Of a DNA stretch of 64,000 nt, positions 56,080 to 64,000 are shown piece after piece (the stretch's first letter is position 1; the number at the start of each line of letters is the position of its first letter). Under the pieces are notes generated by a model. It worked only from the letters and a program-made list of their open reading frames with translations, made no database searches and was not told where the DNA came from. The stretch spans positions 310,001 to 374,000 of the forward strand of contig NZ_JARVKY010000002.1 of the NCBI RefSeq assembly GCF_029813785.1, in the 5' to 3' direction. Both the position numbers and the translations under genes were made by a program. This stretch comes from Streptomyces sp. DH41. Its GTDB lineage: Bacteria; Actinomycetota; Actinomycetes; Streptomycetales; Streptomycetaceae.

Positions 56080-57345
56080 ATGCCCGAAAACCAGCACCAG
56101 GATCCCTTCGAGGAACGGCTCACCGCCGCTCTGCGCGACACCGGCGGTGACTTCCGGGCCGACGGCACGGCCCTCGTCGCCGGTGGGCGGACCCGTGGGC
56201 GCCGGGCGCTGACGCGGCGCCGGGCCGGGGTGCTCGGCGGGGTGGCCGGGGTCGCCCTGGTCGGGGTGGGCGGGGCGATGCTGCTGCCCTCGGGGGACTC
56301 CTCGGGCCCCGACCGTTCCACCGTGGCCTCCGAGACGACCGCCCGCCCGCCCGCCTCGGCCGCCCCGTCCCCCGTCTCCGCGGACGCCCTTCTCCAGTCG
56401 CTCAAGGAACTGCTTCCCAAGGGGGAGTTCAGCCAGGAGGACGCCCGGGGCTCCGACGAGAAGCAGGGCCCGTACGCGTATGCCGTGTACGACGACGGGG
56501 AGGGCGCGGCCGCGCTCAGCATGGGCCTCGGCCGGGTCGAGCCCGGCAGCGACCAGGCCCGGCAGCTGACGGAGTGTCCGGACGAGACGTTCACCCCGCA
56601 CGACGCGTGCGACTCCAGCCGGCTGCCCGACGGCTCGCTGCTCAGGCTCTTCCAGGGCTACGAGTATCCCGACCGGCGCGTCGACACCAAGCTCTGGTCC
56701 GCCGACCTCGTCACCAGCGAGGGGCAGCACATCTCCTTGAGCGAGTGGAACTCCCCCGCCCAGAAGGGCGCCCCGATCTCACGGGAGGACCCGCCGTTGT
56801 CCACCGCGCAGCTGAAGGAGGTCGTCACGGCAGACGTGTGGCGCCGGGTGGTGGACGCCATGCCGGTCGAGCCGGAGCCGTCCGGGTCCGCCACGCCGGA
56901 GTACGCGCCGCCGGAGGCCTCCGGCGAGGGCATCTCCGAGACCCTCACCGGGCTGCTCCCCGAGAACCTGGACGTGGTCAGGCAGGGCGGCCAGGACGGC
57001 GGGTTCAGCTACGTCGTCGTGGACGACGGCAGCGGTGGGAGTCTCGTCCAGGTCAACGTGCAGCACGGCATGGGCGACGTAGCGGGTCAGCTCTACGGCT
57101 CCGGCGAGACCCTCCCCGACGGCACCCGCGTCGCCGTACGGCAGGGGCCCGGCGACGACCGCGTCGCCGGGGTCCTCATGTGGACCGTCGACACCCTGCG
57201 GCCCGGCGACGACGGCTTCCGCGTGGTGATCAGCGCGTTCAACAACGACGCCGCGCATGCCCGGCCCACCCGCGAGAGCCCGGCGCTGAGCATCGACCAG
57301 CTGCGGGAGATCGCGCTCAGCCCGGAGTGGGAGAAGCTGCGGTAA
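56080..57345 (+). CDS. membrane-anchored protein, possible anti-sigma partner
   Basis: A 421-residue protein with about 50 cytoplasmic residues (FEERLTAALRDTGGDFRADG, then Arg-rich), one helix (VLGGVAGVALVGVGGAMLL), a disordered linker, and a large outer domain with two cysteines, probably two similar halves (about residues 100-260 and 285-420). The arrangement after an ECF sigma gene suggests an anti-sigma factor, but the cytoplasmic part has no zinc motif. Function is inferred. Confidence 0.7.
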   Translation: MPENQHQDPFEERLTAALRDTGGDFRADGTALVAGGRTRGRRALTRRRAGVLGGVAGVALVGVGGAMLLPSGDSSGPDRSTVASETTARPPASAAPSPVSADALLQSLKELLPKGEFSQEDARGSDEKQGPYAYAVYDDGEGAAALSMGLGRVEPGSDQARQLTECPDETFTPHDACDSSRLPDGSLLRLFQGYEYPDRRVDTKLWSADLVTSEGQHISLSEWNSPAQKGAPISREDPPLSTAQLKEVVTADVWRRVVDAMPVEPEPSGSATPEYAPPEASGEGISETLTGLLPENLDVVRQGGQDGGFSYVVVDDGSGGSLVQVNVQHGMGDVAGQLYGSGETLPDGTRVAVRQGPGDDRVAGVLMWTVDTLRPGDDGFRVVISAFNNDAAHARPTRESPALSIDQLREIALSPEWEKLR

Positions 57346-57363
57346 GGGGTCGATCCCCCGGCC

Positions 57364-57395
57364 CGGTCCGCCGCCCGCTGTGGCGCGGCGGACCG
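57364..57395. terminator. 11 bp hairpin terminator
   Basis: Arms 57364-57374 and 57385-57395 are exact complements around a 10-base loop, between the converging membrane-protein and pectate lyase genes. Confidence 0.8.
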
Positions 57396-57465
57396 ATCCG
57401 GGGTGCGGGGCGGGCGGCGGCACCGAGGACGACGTGCCGGGCTCGCCCTGTTTGTCGGGCAGGGC

Positions 57466-59037
57466 CTAGCGGGTCACGGCCACCCCGCCGAAGGTCACCA
57501 CCAGGCGTCCGTCCGCGGCGAAGGACCAGCGCAGGGCTCCGGCGTAGGAGGAACAGCGGGAACCGTTCGAGCCCGACCAGAACTGGTTCGAGCCGTCGGC
57601 GTCGCCGATGATCCGGTCGTTCGAACCGCTGTCGCACGAGGTGTTGTTCTGGAACACCGAGTCACCGTCGTCGAAGTTGAAGTTGCGCTGCTCGTTCCCG
57701 ATGCTGATGTTGTCCGACACCCGCATCGTGCCGGGATTGCTGTTGTAGGTGAACCCGTGCTTGCCGTTCTGGTAGGCGATGCTGCGTCGGACGACGTGGT
57801 CGACCTCGATGTCCTCGCCGCCGAGTTTGTAGCCGTTGCGGTCGCCGTTGCCGGCCTGGGAGCCGTCGCTCAGGGTGCCGTTGTCGAGTGCGAGGGAGTC
57901 CTCGATGGTCACCGCACCGATCGCGCCGGTCTCGGACTTGGTGTAGAGGTCCCAGCCGTCGTCGATGTTGTTGTGGGCCACGGCATGGCGGAAGACGTTC
58001 CCGGGGCCGGAGGTGAGCTTCGCGGCGAACCCGTCGGCGTCCTCGCCGTCGGAGTCGGCGTTGTCGTGCGAGACCGCGCTCAGGATGAGGTTGTTCGAGG
58101 GCCACTCGGCCTTGGGCGTGCTGGAGAGCATCCGTGAGAGCTGCAGGCCGGTGTCGCGGTTGTAGCGGGTCACCGTGCGTTCGAAGATGTTGTCGCTGCC
58201 GCCGACGAAGATGCCGTTGTCGCCCGCACGCTCGACGACGACGCCCTTGACGTGCCAGTACGAGCCGTTCACCGCGAGGCCGCGGTTGGCCGAGTTCTCG
58301 CTCTGTGCCGAGAAGTTCAGCACCGGCGTCTCACCCGGGTAGGCGGCCAGTGTCTTGCGGGCGGACGAGCTGCCGTCGTTGCCCTGGGGGATGGTGACCG
58401 TCTGGGCGTGGCGGTAGGTGCCGCCGCGCAGGTAGATCGTGCCGCCGGGGGCGACGCGGGTGATCGCCGAGGTGAGTGTGGTGGGGTCGGACTCCGTGCC
58501 GGTGGCGCCGTCAGTGCCGCTCGGGGACACGTAGAGCGTGCCGGTGACGGGGGGCGTGGTGGAGCCGCCGTCCGTCTCCACCTCCACGTGGTCGAGGTTG
58601 GGCAGACCGGCCGACGTGGTCGGGGTGAGCCGGACCGTGTTGGCGCCCGCCCTCAGCGTCACCGTGAGCGTCCGGGTCGCCCAGGTGCTCCAGGTCCCGG
58701 TGCCGTCGAAGGGCGCGGAGGCCGCGGTCGAGCCGTTCACGAGTATGTTCGCGGGACGCGCCGTGCCGGTTCCGTTGGCATAGCGGATCCGCAGGGTGGC
58801 CGTGCCCGCCGCCGGGGCGTTCACGGTGAACTGGGCGTGTGCCCCGACCGCGTTGGTGCCGTTGCAGAAGCCGCTGCCCGAGTACCCGGCCCAATCGGAG
58901 TCGATCGTGCCCGTGCAGCTCGCGGGGGAGGATTCGGCCTCGTACCGTTCGGTGGCGGCCTGTGCGGGGTGGCCGGACAGGGTGACGAGCGTGCCGGCCA
59001 GCAGGCCGACGCAGGCGATGAGGGGTCTGCGTTGCAT
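57466..59037 (-). CDS. secreted pectate lyase-like enzyme (PL9 type) with CBM
   Basis: A 523-residue exported protein. It has a signal peptide (to about residue 27), a CBM35-like module (about 28-155: ERYEAESSPASCTGTIDSDW, GFCNGTNAVGAHAQFTVNAP), and a right-handed parallel beta-helix domain. The latter contains YVSPSGTDGATGTESDPTTL, RGGTYRHAQTVTIPQGN, ADGFAAKLTSGPGNVFRHAVAHNNIDDGWDLY and GEDIEVDHVVRRSIAYQNGKHGF, as in PL9 lyases. It probably degrades plant pectin by beta-elimination. Confidence 0.88.
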   Translation of the reverse strand: MQRRPLIACVGLLAGTLVTLSGHPAQAATERYEAESSPASCTGTIDSDWAGYSGSGFCNGTNAVGAHAQFTVNAPAAGTATLRIRYANGTGTARPANILVNGSTAASAPFDGTGTWSTWATRTLTVTLRAGANTVRLTPTTSAGLPNLDHVEVETDGGSTTPPVTGTLYVSPSGTDGATGTESDPTTLTSAITRVAPGGTIYLRGGTYRHAQTVTIPQGNDGSSSARKTLAAYPGETPVLNFSAQSENSANRGLAVNGSYWHVKGVVVERAGDNGIFVGGSDNIFERTVTRYNRDTGLQLSRMLSSTPKAEWPSNNLILSAVSHDNADSDGEDADGFAAKLTSGPGNVFRHAVAHNNIDDGWDLYTKSETGAIGAVTIEDSLALDNGTLSDGSQAGNGDRNGYKLGGEDIEVDHVVRRSIAYQNGKHGFTYNSNPGTMRVSDNISIGNEQRNFNFDDGDSVFQNNTSCDSGSNDRIIGDADGSNQFWSGSNGSRCSSYAGALRWSFAADGRLVVTFGGVAVTR

Positions 59038-59115
59038 CGGTTGGTCTCCGATTCGTCGGTGGAGTCACGGAGGGGCCGCCGAGAGCCGGAGGGGAGCGGT
59101 CGGCCCACAGGAAAG

Positions 59116-59129
59116 GGAAAGCGCTTTCC
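59116..59129. promoter_or_regulatory. LacI-type palindrome GGAAAGCGCTTTCC
   Basis: A 14-bp perfect palindrome with central CG, about 80 bases upstream of the pectate lyase gene. This is the general form of LacI-family operators controlling sugar-polymer genes in Streptomyces. The regulator is not encoded in this window. Confidence 0.7.
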
Positions 59130-59197
59130 TGCAAGCTAAAACCATGTTGCGGACACGTCAATGACTGTGTACATGATTGTCGTTCAGAATCTTGAAC

Positions 59198-59230
59198 CCC
59201 GTGGGACCGGGCCTCCCCCGGTCCCACGGG
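59198..59230 (-). terminator. 14 bp hairpin terminator after the Nramp-like gene
   Basis: Perfect arms 59198-59211 and 59217-59230 around a 5-base loop, just past the Nramp-like stop. Confidence 0.88.
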
Positions 59231-59239
59231 CCGTCGTCC

Positions 59240-60589
59240 TCAGAAGAAGTCCGCCCACCGCTGGTCCCAGATCTCCTTCACGCACAGCACCAGGAACAGC
59301 AGGCCCGCGACCGTGAGCATGCCGTTGCTGAGCCAGCCGTTGCGCCACTCGGCCGGTGTGCGGGAGGAGTTGAGGAGCCAGACCAGGGTCAGGGCGAGGA
59401 AGGGCATGAAGGCCGCGCCCAGCACGCCGTAGATGATGACCAGGCGGAAGGGTTCGCCCTGGAAGAGCAGGATGACGGGCGGGAAGGTCAGCCAGAGCAG
59501 GTAGACGCGGAAGGGCCAGGAGCGTTCGTGCTCGCCGGTGGCGATCTCCTTGGCCCCGCCCGCCGTCCCGCCGGCGCCGTCCGCCCTCCTCTCGCGCAGC
59601 CGGGACACGAAGTCCGCGAACATCAGGCTCACTCCGTGCCACACGCCGATGAGCGAGGTGAAGGAGGTGGCGAAGAAGCCGATCAGGAAGAACTTGGCCG
59701 TCGCCGTGCCGTACTCGTCCTCCAGGATGTCGCCGAGCTGCACCAGGCCCTTGCCGCCGCCGGAGAGCGCGATGTCCGCGGCGTGCAGCAGCTCCGCACC
59801 GACGAAGAGCATGGCGACGACGAAGACGCCGGTCGTGATGTAGGCGACGCGGTTGTCCAGCCGCATCACCTTCATCCAGCCTGTGTTGGCCCAGCCCTTG
59901 GCGTTGACCCAGTAGCCGTAGGCGGCGAGTGTGATCGTGCCGCCCACGCCGCCGATCAGGCCGAGGGTGTTGAGGACGGAGTCCTCGCCGTCGGGGATGA
60001 CCGGGAGAAGGCCGGCGAAGGCGTCGCCCAGGTTGGGGGCGACCCGGATCGCCAGGTAGACCGTCACCACGAACATGACGCCCACCAGGACCGTCATGAC
60101 CTTCTCGAAGACGGCGTACTTGTTGAACCAGACGAAGACCAGGCCGACCACACCGCAGGCCACGCCCCACCATTCGAGGTCCATCACACCGGGGAACAGG
60201 GCCTGCAGGGGCAGGGCGCTGGACGACATGGCCGCAGCGCCGTAGGTGAAGCCCCAGATCACGACGTAGAACGCGAAGAACCACGTCGTCCAGCGGCCCA
60301 GGCTGGCCCAGCCGTCGAAGAGGGTGCGGCCGGTGGAGAGGTGCCAGCGGCCCGCCGCCTCGGCCAGGGAGATCTTGACCAGGCAGCCGAGGACCGCCGC
60401 CCACAGCAGGGTGTAGCCGAAGCTGCTGCCCGCGATCAGGGTGGCCACGAGGTCGCCGGCGCCGACCCCGGTCGCCGCGACGACGATGCCGGGGCCGATG
60501 TAGCGCCAGCTGGATTTGCGAGGTGCCGAGCCGGGGTCGTGTGGTGTCCCCGTGGCCTTTTCACTGGTGTTGCCCGTGGTGTCCGCCAT
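59240..60589 (-). CDS. Nramp-related transporter with altered metal-site motifs
   Basis: A 449-residue transporter with about 11 membrane segments in the Nramp fold. The first-helix motif, normally DPGN, here reads GVGAGDLVAT. The sixth-helix segment, normally with an MPH motif, here reads ITLAAYGYWVNAKG. This is the Nramp-related subgroup that lacks the classical manganese/iron ligands, so the substrate may be another cation or a different molecule. The ATG at 60589 has no clear ribosome binding site; a TTG at 60598 is in frame. Confidence 0.82.
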   Translation of the reverse strand: MADTTGNTSEKATGTPHDPGSAPRKSSWRYIGPGIVVAATGVGAGDLVATLIAGSSFGYTLLWAAVLGCLVKISLAEAAGRWHLSTGRTLFDGWASLGRWTTWFFAFYVVIWGFTYGAAAMSSSALPLQALFPGVMDLEWWGVACGVVGLVFVWFNKYAVFEKVMTVLVGVMFVVTVYLAIRVAPNLGDAFAGLLPVIPDGEDSVLNTLGLIGGVGGTITLAAYGYWVNAKGWANTGWMKVMRLDNRVAYITTGVFVVAMLFVGAELLHAADIALSGGGKGLVQLGDILEDEYGTATAKFFLIGFFATSFTSLIGVWHGVSLMFADFVSRLRERRADGAGGTAGGAKEIATGEHERSWPFRVYLLWLTFPPVILLFQGEPFRLVIIYGVLGAAFMPFLALTLVWLLNSSRTPAEWRNGWLSNGMLTVAGLLFLVLCVKEIWDQRWADFF

Positions 60590-60693
60590 GCGGGCCAAGA
60601 AAGCTCATGCCGGGCGACGGGACAAGGGGGCGTGCGGGGATCTTCACCCGAGGTACTCAGTACTGGGTCGCTGGCCTACTCCGTCCAGGCTGC

Positions 60694-63411
60694 TCATCGC
60701 GCGGTGGCCCACGCCTTCGAGATCGCGATGAGAGCCACTGCCTTCGCGGTCGAGACGGGGATGTCTTCGGCGATGCGTTCCGCGTGCTCGGGGTCGGCGG
60801 GTGCCAGCGCGGCCGCGAGATGCCCGAGGGCCCGTGCCCTGTCCTCATCGTCAGCGATTTTCTTCGCGGTCAGTCGGGCCCGGTTGGCGTAGGCCGGCCT
60901 GCGTTCGACGATTTTCATCCACAGGTAAACGATCGATTCGAACGTGAGACTCCAGTCCGTCTCGTTCTGGGACCGGCGACCGACGCGTTCGGCGTCGACG
61001 GCGTACAGCGCGGCGCGCTCCGGATCCTCCGCAACGAGGGTCTCTCCGGCCTTCAACAGGGATCTGGAGAGTCTTTCCAGCAGGTCGCTCTCGTCGTCAG
61101 GCAGGTCACGGGCCAGGCGCTCGGCCCGGCGGAGGGTGTTGTCCGCCTGGTCGGGACGCGTGCTCGTGCCCGTCTCTCCCAGCGCTTCGACCAGGGCGAC
61201 GGCGACGGCGCGCAGTCCCGATGTCCGTTCTGAGGCGGGGAGGTCGTGGGCGCGTGACTCGGCGTCACGGAGGAGTTCCTCCGCGCGACGCGGGTCGGTG
61301 GCCGCCAGGTGCCTGCCGGCAAGGGCCAGCACCTCCACGGCCTCCCGAGACGTCGGCTTGTACTGCCAAGATTCTTTCTTGGTAGAGACCGAAACGACTC
61401 GCCAGGCCTCGACGGCGAGGTCGGCCGCCTGACGGGGATCGGACGGGGCCAGGTGTTTGCCGATGTCGGTCAGTGTCCTCGCGACGTCTAGTTCACCGAA
61501 GGGCCGCTCCCATGAGCGGAACCGGGGTAAGAGAGCTTGGGCCTCGCGGGCGAGCCCGAGCGCGCGACGGGGGTCCGTCCAGGCCAGGCACCTCGCGACG
61601 TGGGCCAACGTTCTGGCAAGGTCCTCCTGCAGGTCGTCCCGCATATGATCCGTGAGGCTGTCGACGGCTCGTTGCGTCCTCGACGTCAGATCGACGACAC
61701 GGTCGGGAATGGTCGTGGCGGCCCAGCCGATGCGCGATAGCTCACCGATGAGGATGCGCAGCGCCGCCCCTCTCTTGCGGGGCCGGATCATCTGGATGGT
61801 CCGCTCGGCCTCCTCCAGCAGCTCGACGGCCTGATGGTGGTGCTTGGAGTCGGTCAGCTCCCTTGCGATCTCGACCAGCTTTGCGACCTTCCGCTGCGGG
61901 TCGGTGGTGGCGCCGGCCTCGCCGGCCCGGCGTGTGCCCTCGGGTGAGCGGCGCGCGGCCTCTTCGAACTTCTCACCCTTCCGGCGGTTTTCGTAAAAGC
62001 TCTCGGCCTCGTCCTTGAGCCGCTGACGCCACTCTGGGGCGTCCTTCAACAGTCGGGCATGCGTCAGACTCCGGAGCAGTGACGACCGCTCCCAGGTATC
62101 GGGTACGCCGTGGGCGGTGCCCTCTGCCTCCTCCAGGAGCCAGGTTGCCCGGTCACGGTCGATTGAACCGAGCTCGTCCGCGAGGTAGACCAGGGCCCGG
62201 GCCCGGGCGTCGGGATCCGTTTCGTCCTGGGCGGCCCTTTCGGCTTCGTCCACGAGGCGCCGTGCCCGTGACGGGTCGAGGGTGGCGAGGCAGACGGCGG
62301 CCCGCGCGAAGAGGAGAGCGCGCTGGGTGGGGTCCGTGGTGGTCTCGTGCGCGGCCTGGACGACCTCGTCGGCGAGTCGCCGGGCCTTGCCGGGGTCGAC
62401 CGTTGCCGTCGCGTCGGCGAGTCCGGCCAGCAGTGACATCCGGCCGGAGACCTCCGGGATGGTGCGGGCGATGCGTTCGGCGGCGTCCCGTGCCGCGAGG
62501 TGGGCGGCCGGCGGGCCCGGCTCGGGACCCGGGTCGGCGGCGGCATCGGGACCGGGCGCGGCCGATCCGGGTTCGCCCCGGGTGTGGGGGGAACGGTTGA
62601 GGAACTGGATGTGGCGGGTGGCGCTGTTGTGCGCGAACTGCTGTGGTTCCGGGCTGTGGCGGGCGCGCATGCGGTCACGGACCCTGAGCCAGACACGCTC
62701 CAGGCTGATCAGGGGCCCGACTCCGGCGATCCCCGCGTCCAGCGTCGCGATCAGCTCACCCGTGAACTCGGGGTACGGCGCGCCGGGGCGAACGAAGGAA
62801 CGGCTCTCCGCCGGTGCCGAGGTCAGGACGCAGTCGCCGTAGCGGTCCTCGTCCGAGGGGGGCGGCCACCCGGCGTCGCCGTCCGCCTCACCGCCGTTGG
62901 CGTCCCCGTGCACGGGTTCGTCGAGAGCGGTGGCCAACTCGTCGCGGGTCGGGGTGGCAGCGTGGGACATGCCGCCGGCGATGCCGCTGTAGCAGCAGTC
63001 CAGGACGGTGACGCGGTGTCTGGCCCGGTGGCCGGCGTGCCTGATCAGGTCACGGAGTTGGCGGTAGGGCAGGGTGCCGATCTGGGGGAAGTCGGGGTCG
63101 GCGTCGGCCAGCGCCAGATGGAGGCGTTCGCCCGGGTCACGCAGTCCGTGGCCGGCGAAGTACACCAACAAGGTGTCCTCGGTGGCGAGCGCGGCGTCTC
63201 TTACCGCCGTCAGGATGCGTTCCTGCGTGGTGCCGGAGACGAGGGTGGTGACGTGATCCTCGGAGAGCCCCCAGACCGAGGGGTCGCGCAGCAGCGCGGC
63301 GACGCGGTTCGCGCCGGACGCCGCGGCCGGCATGGCCGCCAGGTCGGCGTGCGTGTAGTCGCCGATTCCGACCACCACGGCCCGGCTGCGGCGCGGATCA
63401 GGTACGGGCAC
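60694..63411 (-). CDS. caspase-like protease with long helical repeat region
   Basis: A 905-residue protein. Residues about 8-280 are a caspase-type (C14) peptidase domain. It begins SRAVVVGIGDYTHADLAAMP and has the catalytic His H88 in LLVYFAGHGL and the catalytic Cys C140 in TVLDCCYSG, plus a late segment FTGELIATL. Residues about 315-905 are a solenoid of helical repeats with recurring LDPSRARRLVDEAERAA or TDPRRAEELLRDAES type units, similar to TPRs. The GTG start overlaps the end of the EACC1-like gene by 14 bases. It is likely the effector of a conflict or cell-death module. Confidence 0.85.
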   Translation of the reverse strand: MPVPDPRRSRAVVVGIGDYTHADLAAMPAAASGANRVAALLRDPSVWGLSEDHVTTLVSGTTQERILTAVRDAALATEDTLLVYFAGHGLRDPGERLHLALADADPDFPQIGTLPYRQLRDLIRHAGHRARHRVTVLDCCYSGIAGGMSHAATPTRDELATALDEPVHGDANGGEADGDAGWPPPSDEDRYGDCVLTSAPAESRSFVRPGAPYPEFTGELIATLDAGIAGVGPLISLERVWLRVRDRMRARHSPEPQQFAHNSATRHIQFLNRSPHTRGEPGSAAPGPDAAADPGPEPGPPAAHLAARDAAERIARTIPEVSGRMSLLAGLADATATVDPGKARRLADEVVQAAHETTTDPTQRALLFARAAVCLATLDPSRARRLVDEAERAAQDETDPDARARALVYLADELGSIDRDRATWLLEEAEGTAHGVPDTWERSSLLRSLTHARLLKDAPEWRQRLKDEAESFYENRRKGEKFEEAARRSPEGTRRAGEAGATTDPQRKVAKLVEIARELTDSKHHHQAVELLEEAERTIQMIRPRKRGAALRILIGELSRIGWAATTIPDRVVDLTSRTQRAVDSLTDHMRDDLQEDLARTLAHVARCLAWTDPRRALGLAREAQALLPRFRSWERPFGELDVARTLTDIGKHLAPSDPRQAADLAVEAWRVVSVSTKKESWQYKPTSREAVEVLALAGRHLAATDPRRAEELLRDAESRAHDLPASERTSGLRAVAVALVEALGETGTSTRPDQADNTLRRAERLARDLPDDESDLLERLSRSLLKAGETLVAEDPERAALYAVDAERVGRRSQNETDWSLTFESIVYLWMKIVERRPAYANRARLTAKKIADDEDRARALGHLAAALAPADPEHAERIAEDIPVSTAKAVALIAISKAWATAR

Positions 63412-63838
63412 TCGGGTCCTCCTCGCCGGCGGCAGCGCCGTCGGGGGAGTCACCCGCCGCGTCCCCCGCGCCGAGAAGGCGGGCGATACGGGCTGCGTCC
63501 GCCGGGCCGCCGTCCTCGATCACGACGCGGACGCCGTTGTGCTCGACGACCAGCCGTGCGGCCGATCGTCGGCGAGGCGGCAGTGACGCGCGGAAGTTCA
63601 GGTGGGCGTAGACGAGACCGGCGGCGGAGAAACCGGAGCCGAGGGCCAGGCCGATCCACTCCAGGGCCTGGCCCGACATCCCGCCGTCGGCCGTTCCGGC
63701 GCGTTCGCGGGTCAACGTCACGTGGCGGCCCACGCTCCGGTCCTTGACCAGCCAGTCGGCGAAACGCCCGGTCAGGTCGGTGGCGTCGCCGCCCGGCCGT
63801 CCGTCACCCGGGTCGCCGTCTCCGATGCGAATCCGCAC
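63398..63838 (-). CDS. EACC1-like small membrane-linked component
   Basis: A 146-residue protein. It begins VRIRIGDGDPGDG, then DLTGRFADWLVKDRSVGRHVTL, a hydrophobic segment (EWIGLALGSGFSAAGLVYAHLNF), and a C-terminal LVVEHNGVRVVIEDGGPADAARIARLL. This layout fits EACC1, the effector-associated constant component of actinobacterial conflict systems that accompanies caspase, trypsin or CHAT effectors. GTG start after GGGGGG. It overlaps the caspase gene, so the two products are made together. Confidence 0.72.
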   Translation of the reverse strand: MRIRIGDGDPGDGRPGGDATDLTGRFADWLVKDRSVGRHVTLTRERAGTADGGMSGQALEWIGLALGSGFSAAGLVYAHLNFRASLPPRRRSAARLVVEHNGVRVVIEDGGPADAARIARLLGAGDAAGDSPDGAAAGEEDPSART

Positions 63839-64000
63839 AGTCCCCCCAGAGTCCGACGGGCCGCCCCGTAAGTGGTGGCCCGCACGAGTGATCCGCCTCA
63901 ACCGTATGCGACCGTAGTGGCGTTGCACGTGGGGTCCAAGTGCGCGGCGAGAGCGCTCGCCCCGCCGGGGCAGGGCGGGACCGGAGGCCCGCTGGGGGGA
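63839..64000. other. right-edge sequence without a gene
   Basis: The last 162 bases hold no recognisable gene and presumably include the promoter of the EACC1-caspase pair. No clear motif is seen. Confidence 0.3.

Overview
The window is high-GC actinobacterial chromosome, almost certainly Streptomyces. The evidence is strong third-codon G/C bias, many GTG starts, WhiB-like and SigE-type regulators, a SpoIIE-type phosphatase, an XRE/DUF397/ATP-binding regulatory triad, a DasR-type operator before a chitinase, and a Tad/Flp pilus locus. The gene order from about 1.1 to 30 kb (ppgK, ispH, xseA-xseB, glpX, wblI-type gene, two fumarases, penicillin-binding protein, oxyR/ahpCD) looks like conserved Streptomyces core as I remember it. 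I could not run an alignment.

Layout. 1-704: N-terminal part of an IS605-type TnpB running off the left edge. 1.1-15.4 kb: housekeeping metabolism (polyphosphate glucokinase, IspH, an APC permease, exonuclease VII, a nitroreductase, class II FBPase, a WhiB-like protein, a DUF1707 protein, class I and class II fumarases side by side, a DUF402 protein). 15.7-30.2 kb: envelope, signalling and stress (SpoIIE/HATPase phosphatase, bifunctional PBP, SPFH protein with a coupled ribbon-helix-helix protein, PadR-ABC operon, OxyR divergent from AhpC-AhpD, AI-2E-type permease, secreted transglycosylase). 30.7-32 kb: PhoH-type PIN-ATPase, followed by about 1.3 kb without a confident gene but with a strong orphan terminator.

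33.3-38.8 kb: accessory genes (small secreted protein, methyltransferase, F420-type oxidoreductase, DUF192 protein, carotenoid-cleavage oxygenase divergent from a PadR regulator, lipoprotein). 38.8-48.4 kb: a leftward Tad (tight adherence) gene cluster: zinc-ribbon protein, CpaB/SAF protein, CpaE/TadZ-like ATPase, two TadE-like pseudopilins, TadA, TadB, TadC, Flp pilin, TadG-like protein, lipoprotein and OmpA-like protein. No prepilin peptidase or outer-membrane secretin is seen. Short tandem arrays interrupt this cluster.

48.6-60.6 kb: a receptor-like Ser/Thr kinase with an extracellular solute-binding domain, a GH18 chitinase under a DasR-like site, a membrane protein, the ATP-binding/XRE/DUF397 triad, an ECF sigma factor with a membrane-anchored neighbour, a pectate-lyase-like enzyme under a LacI-type palindrome, and an unusual Nramp-related transporter. 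The right end (60.7-63.8 kb) holds a caspase-like protease with a long helical repeat region, translationally overlapped by a small EACC1-like gene. This resembles predicted prokaryotic conflict/cell-death modules and is the strongest candidate for an undescribed system here.

Convergent gene pairs are often separated by perfect hairpin terminators; these are listed individually.
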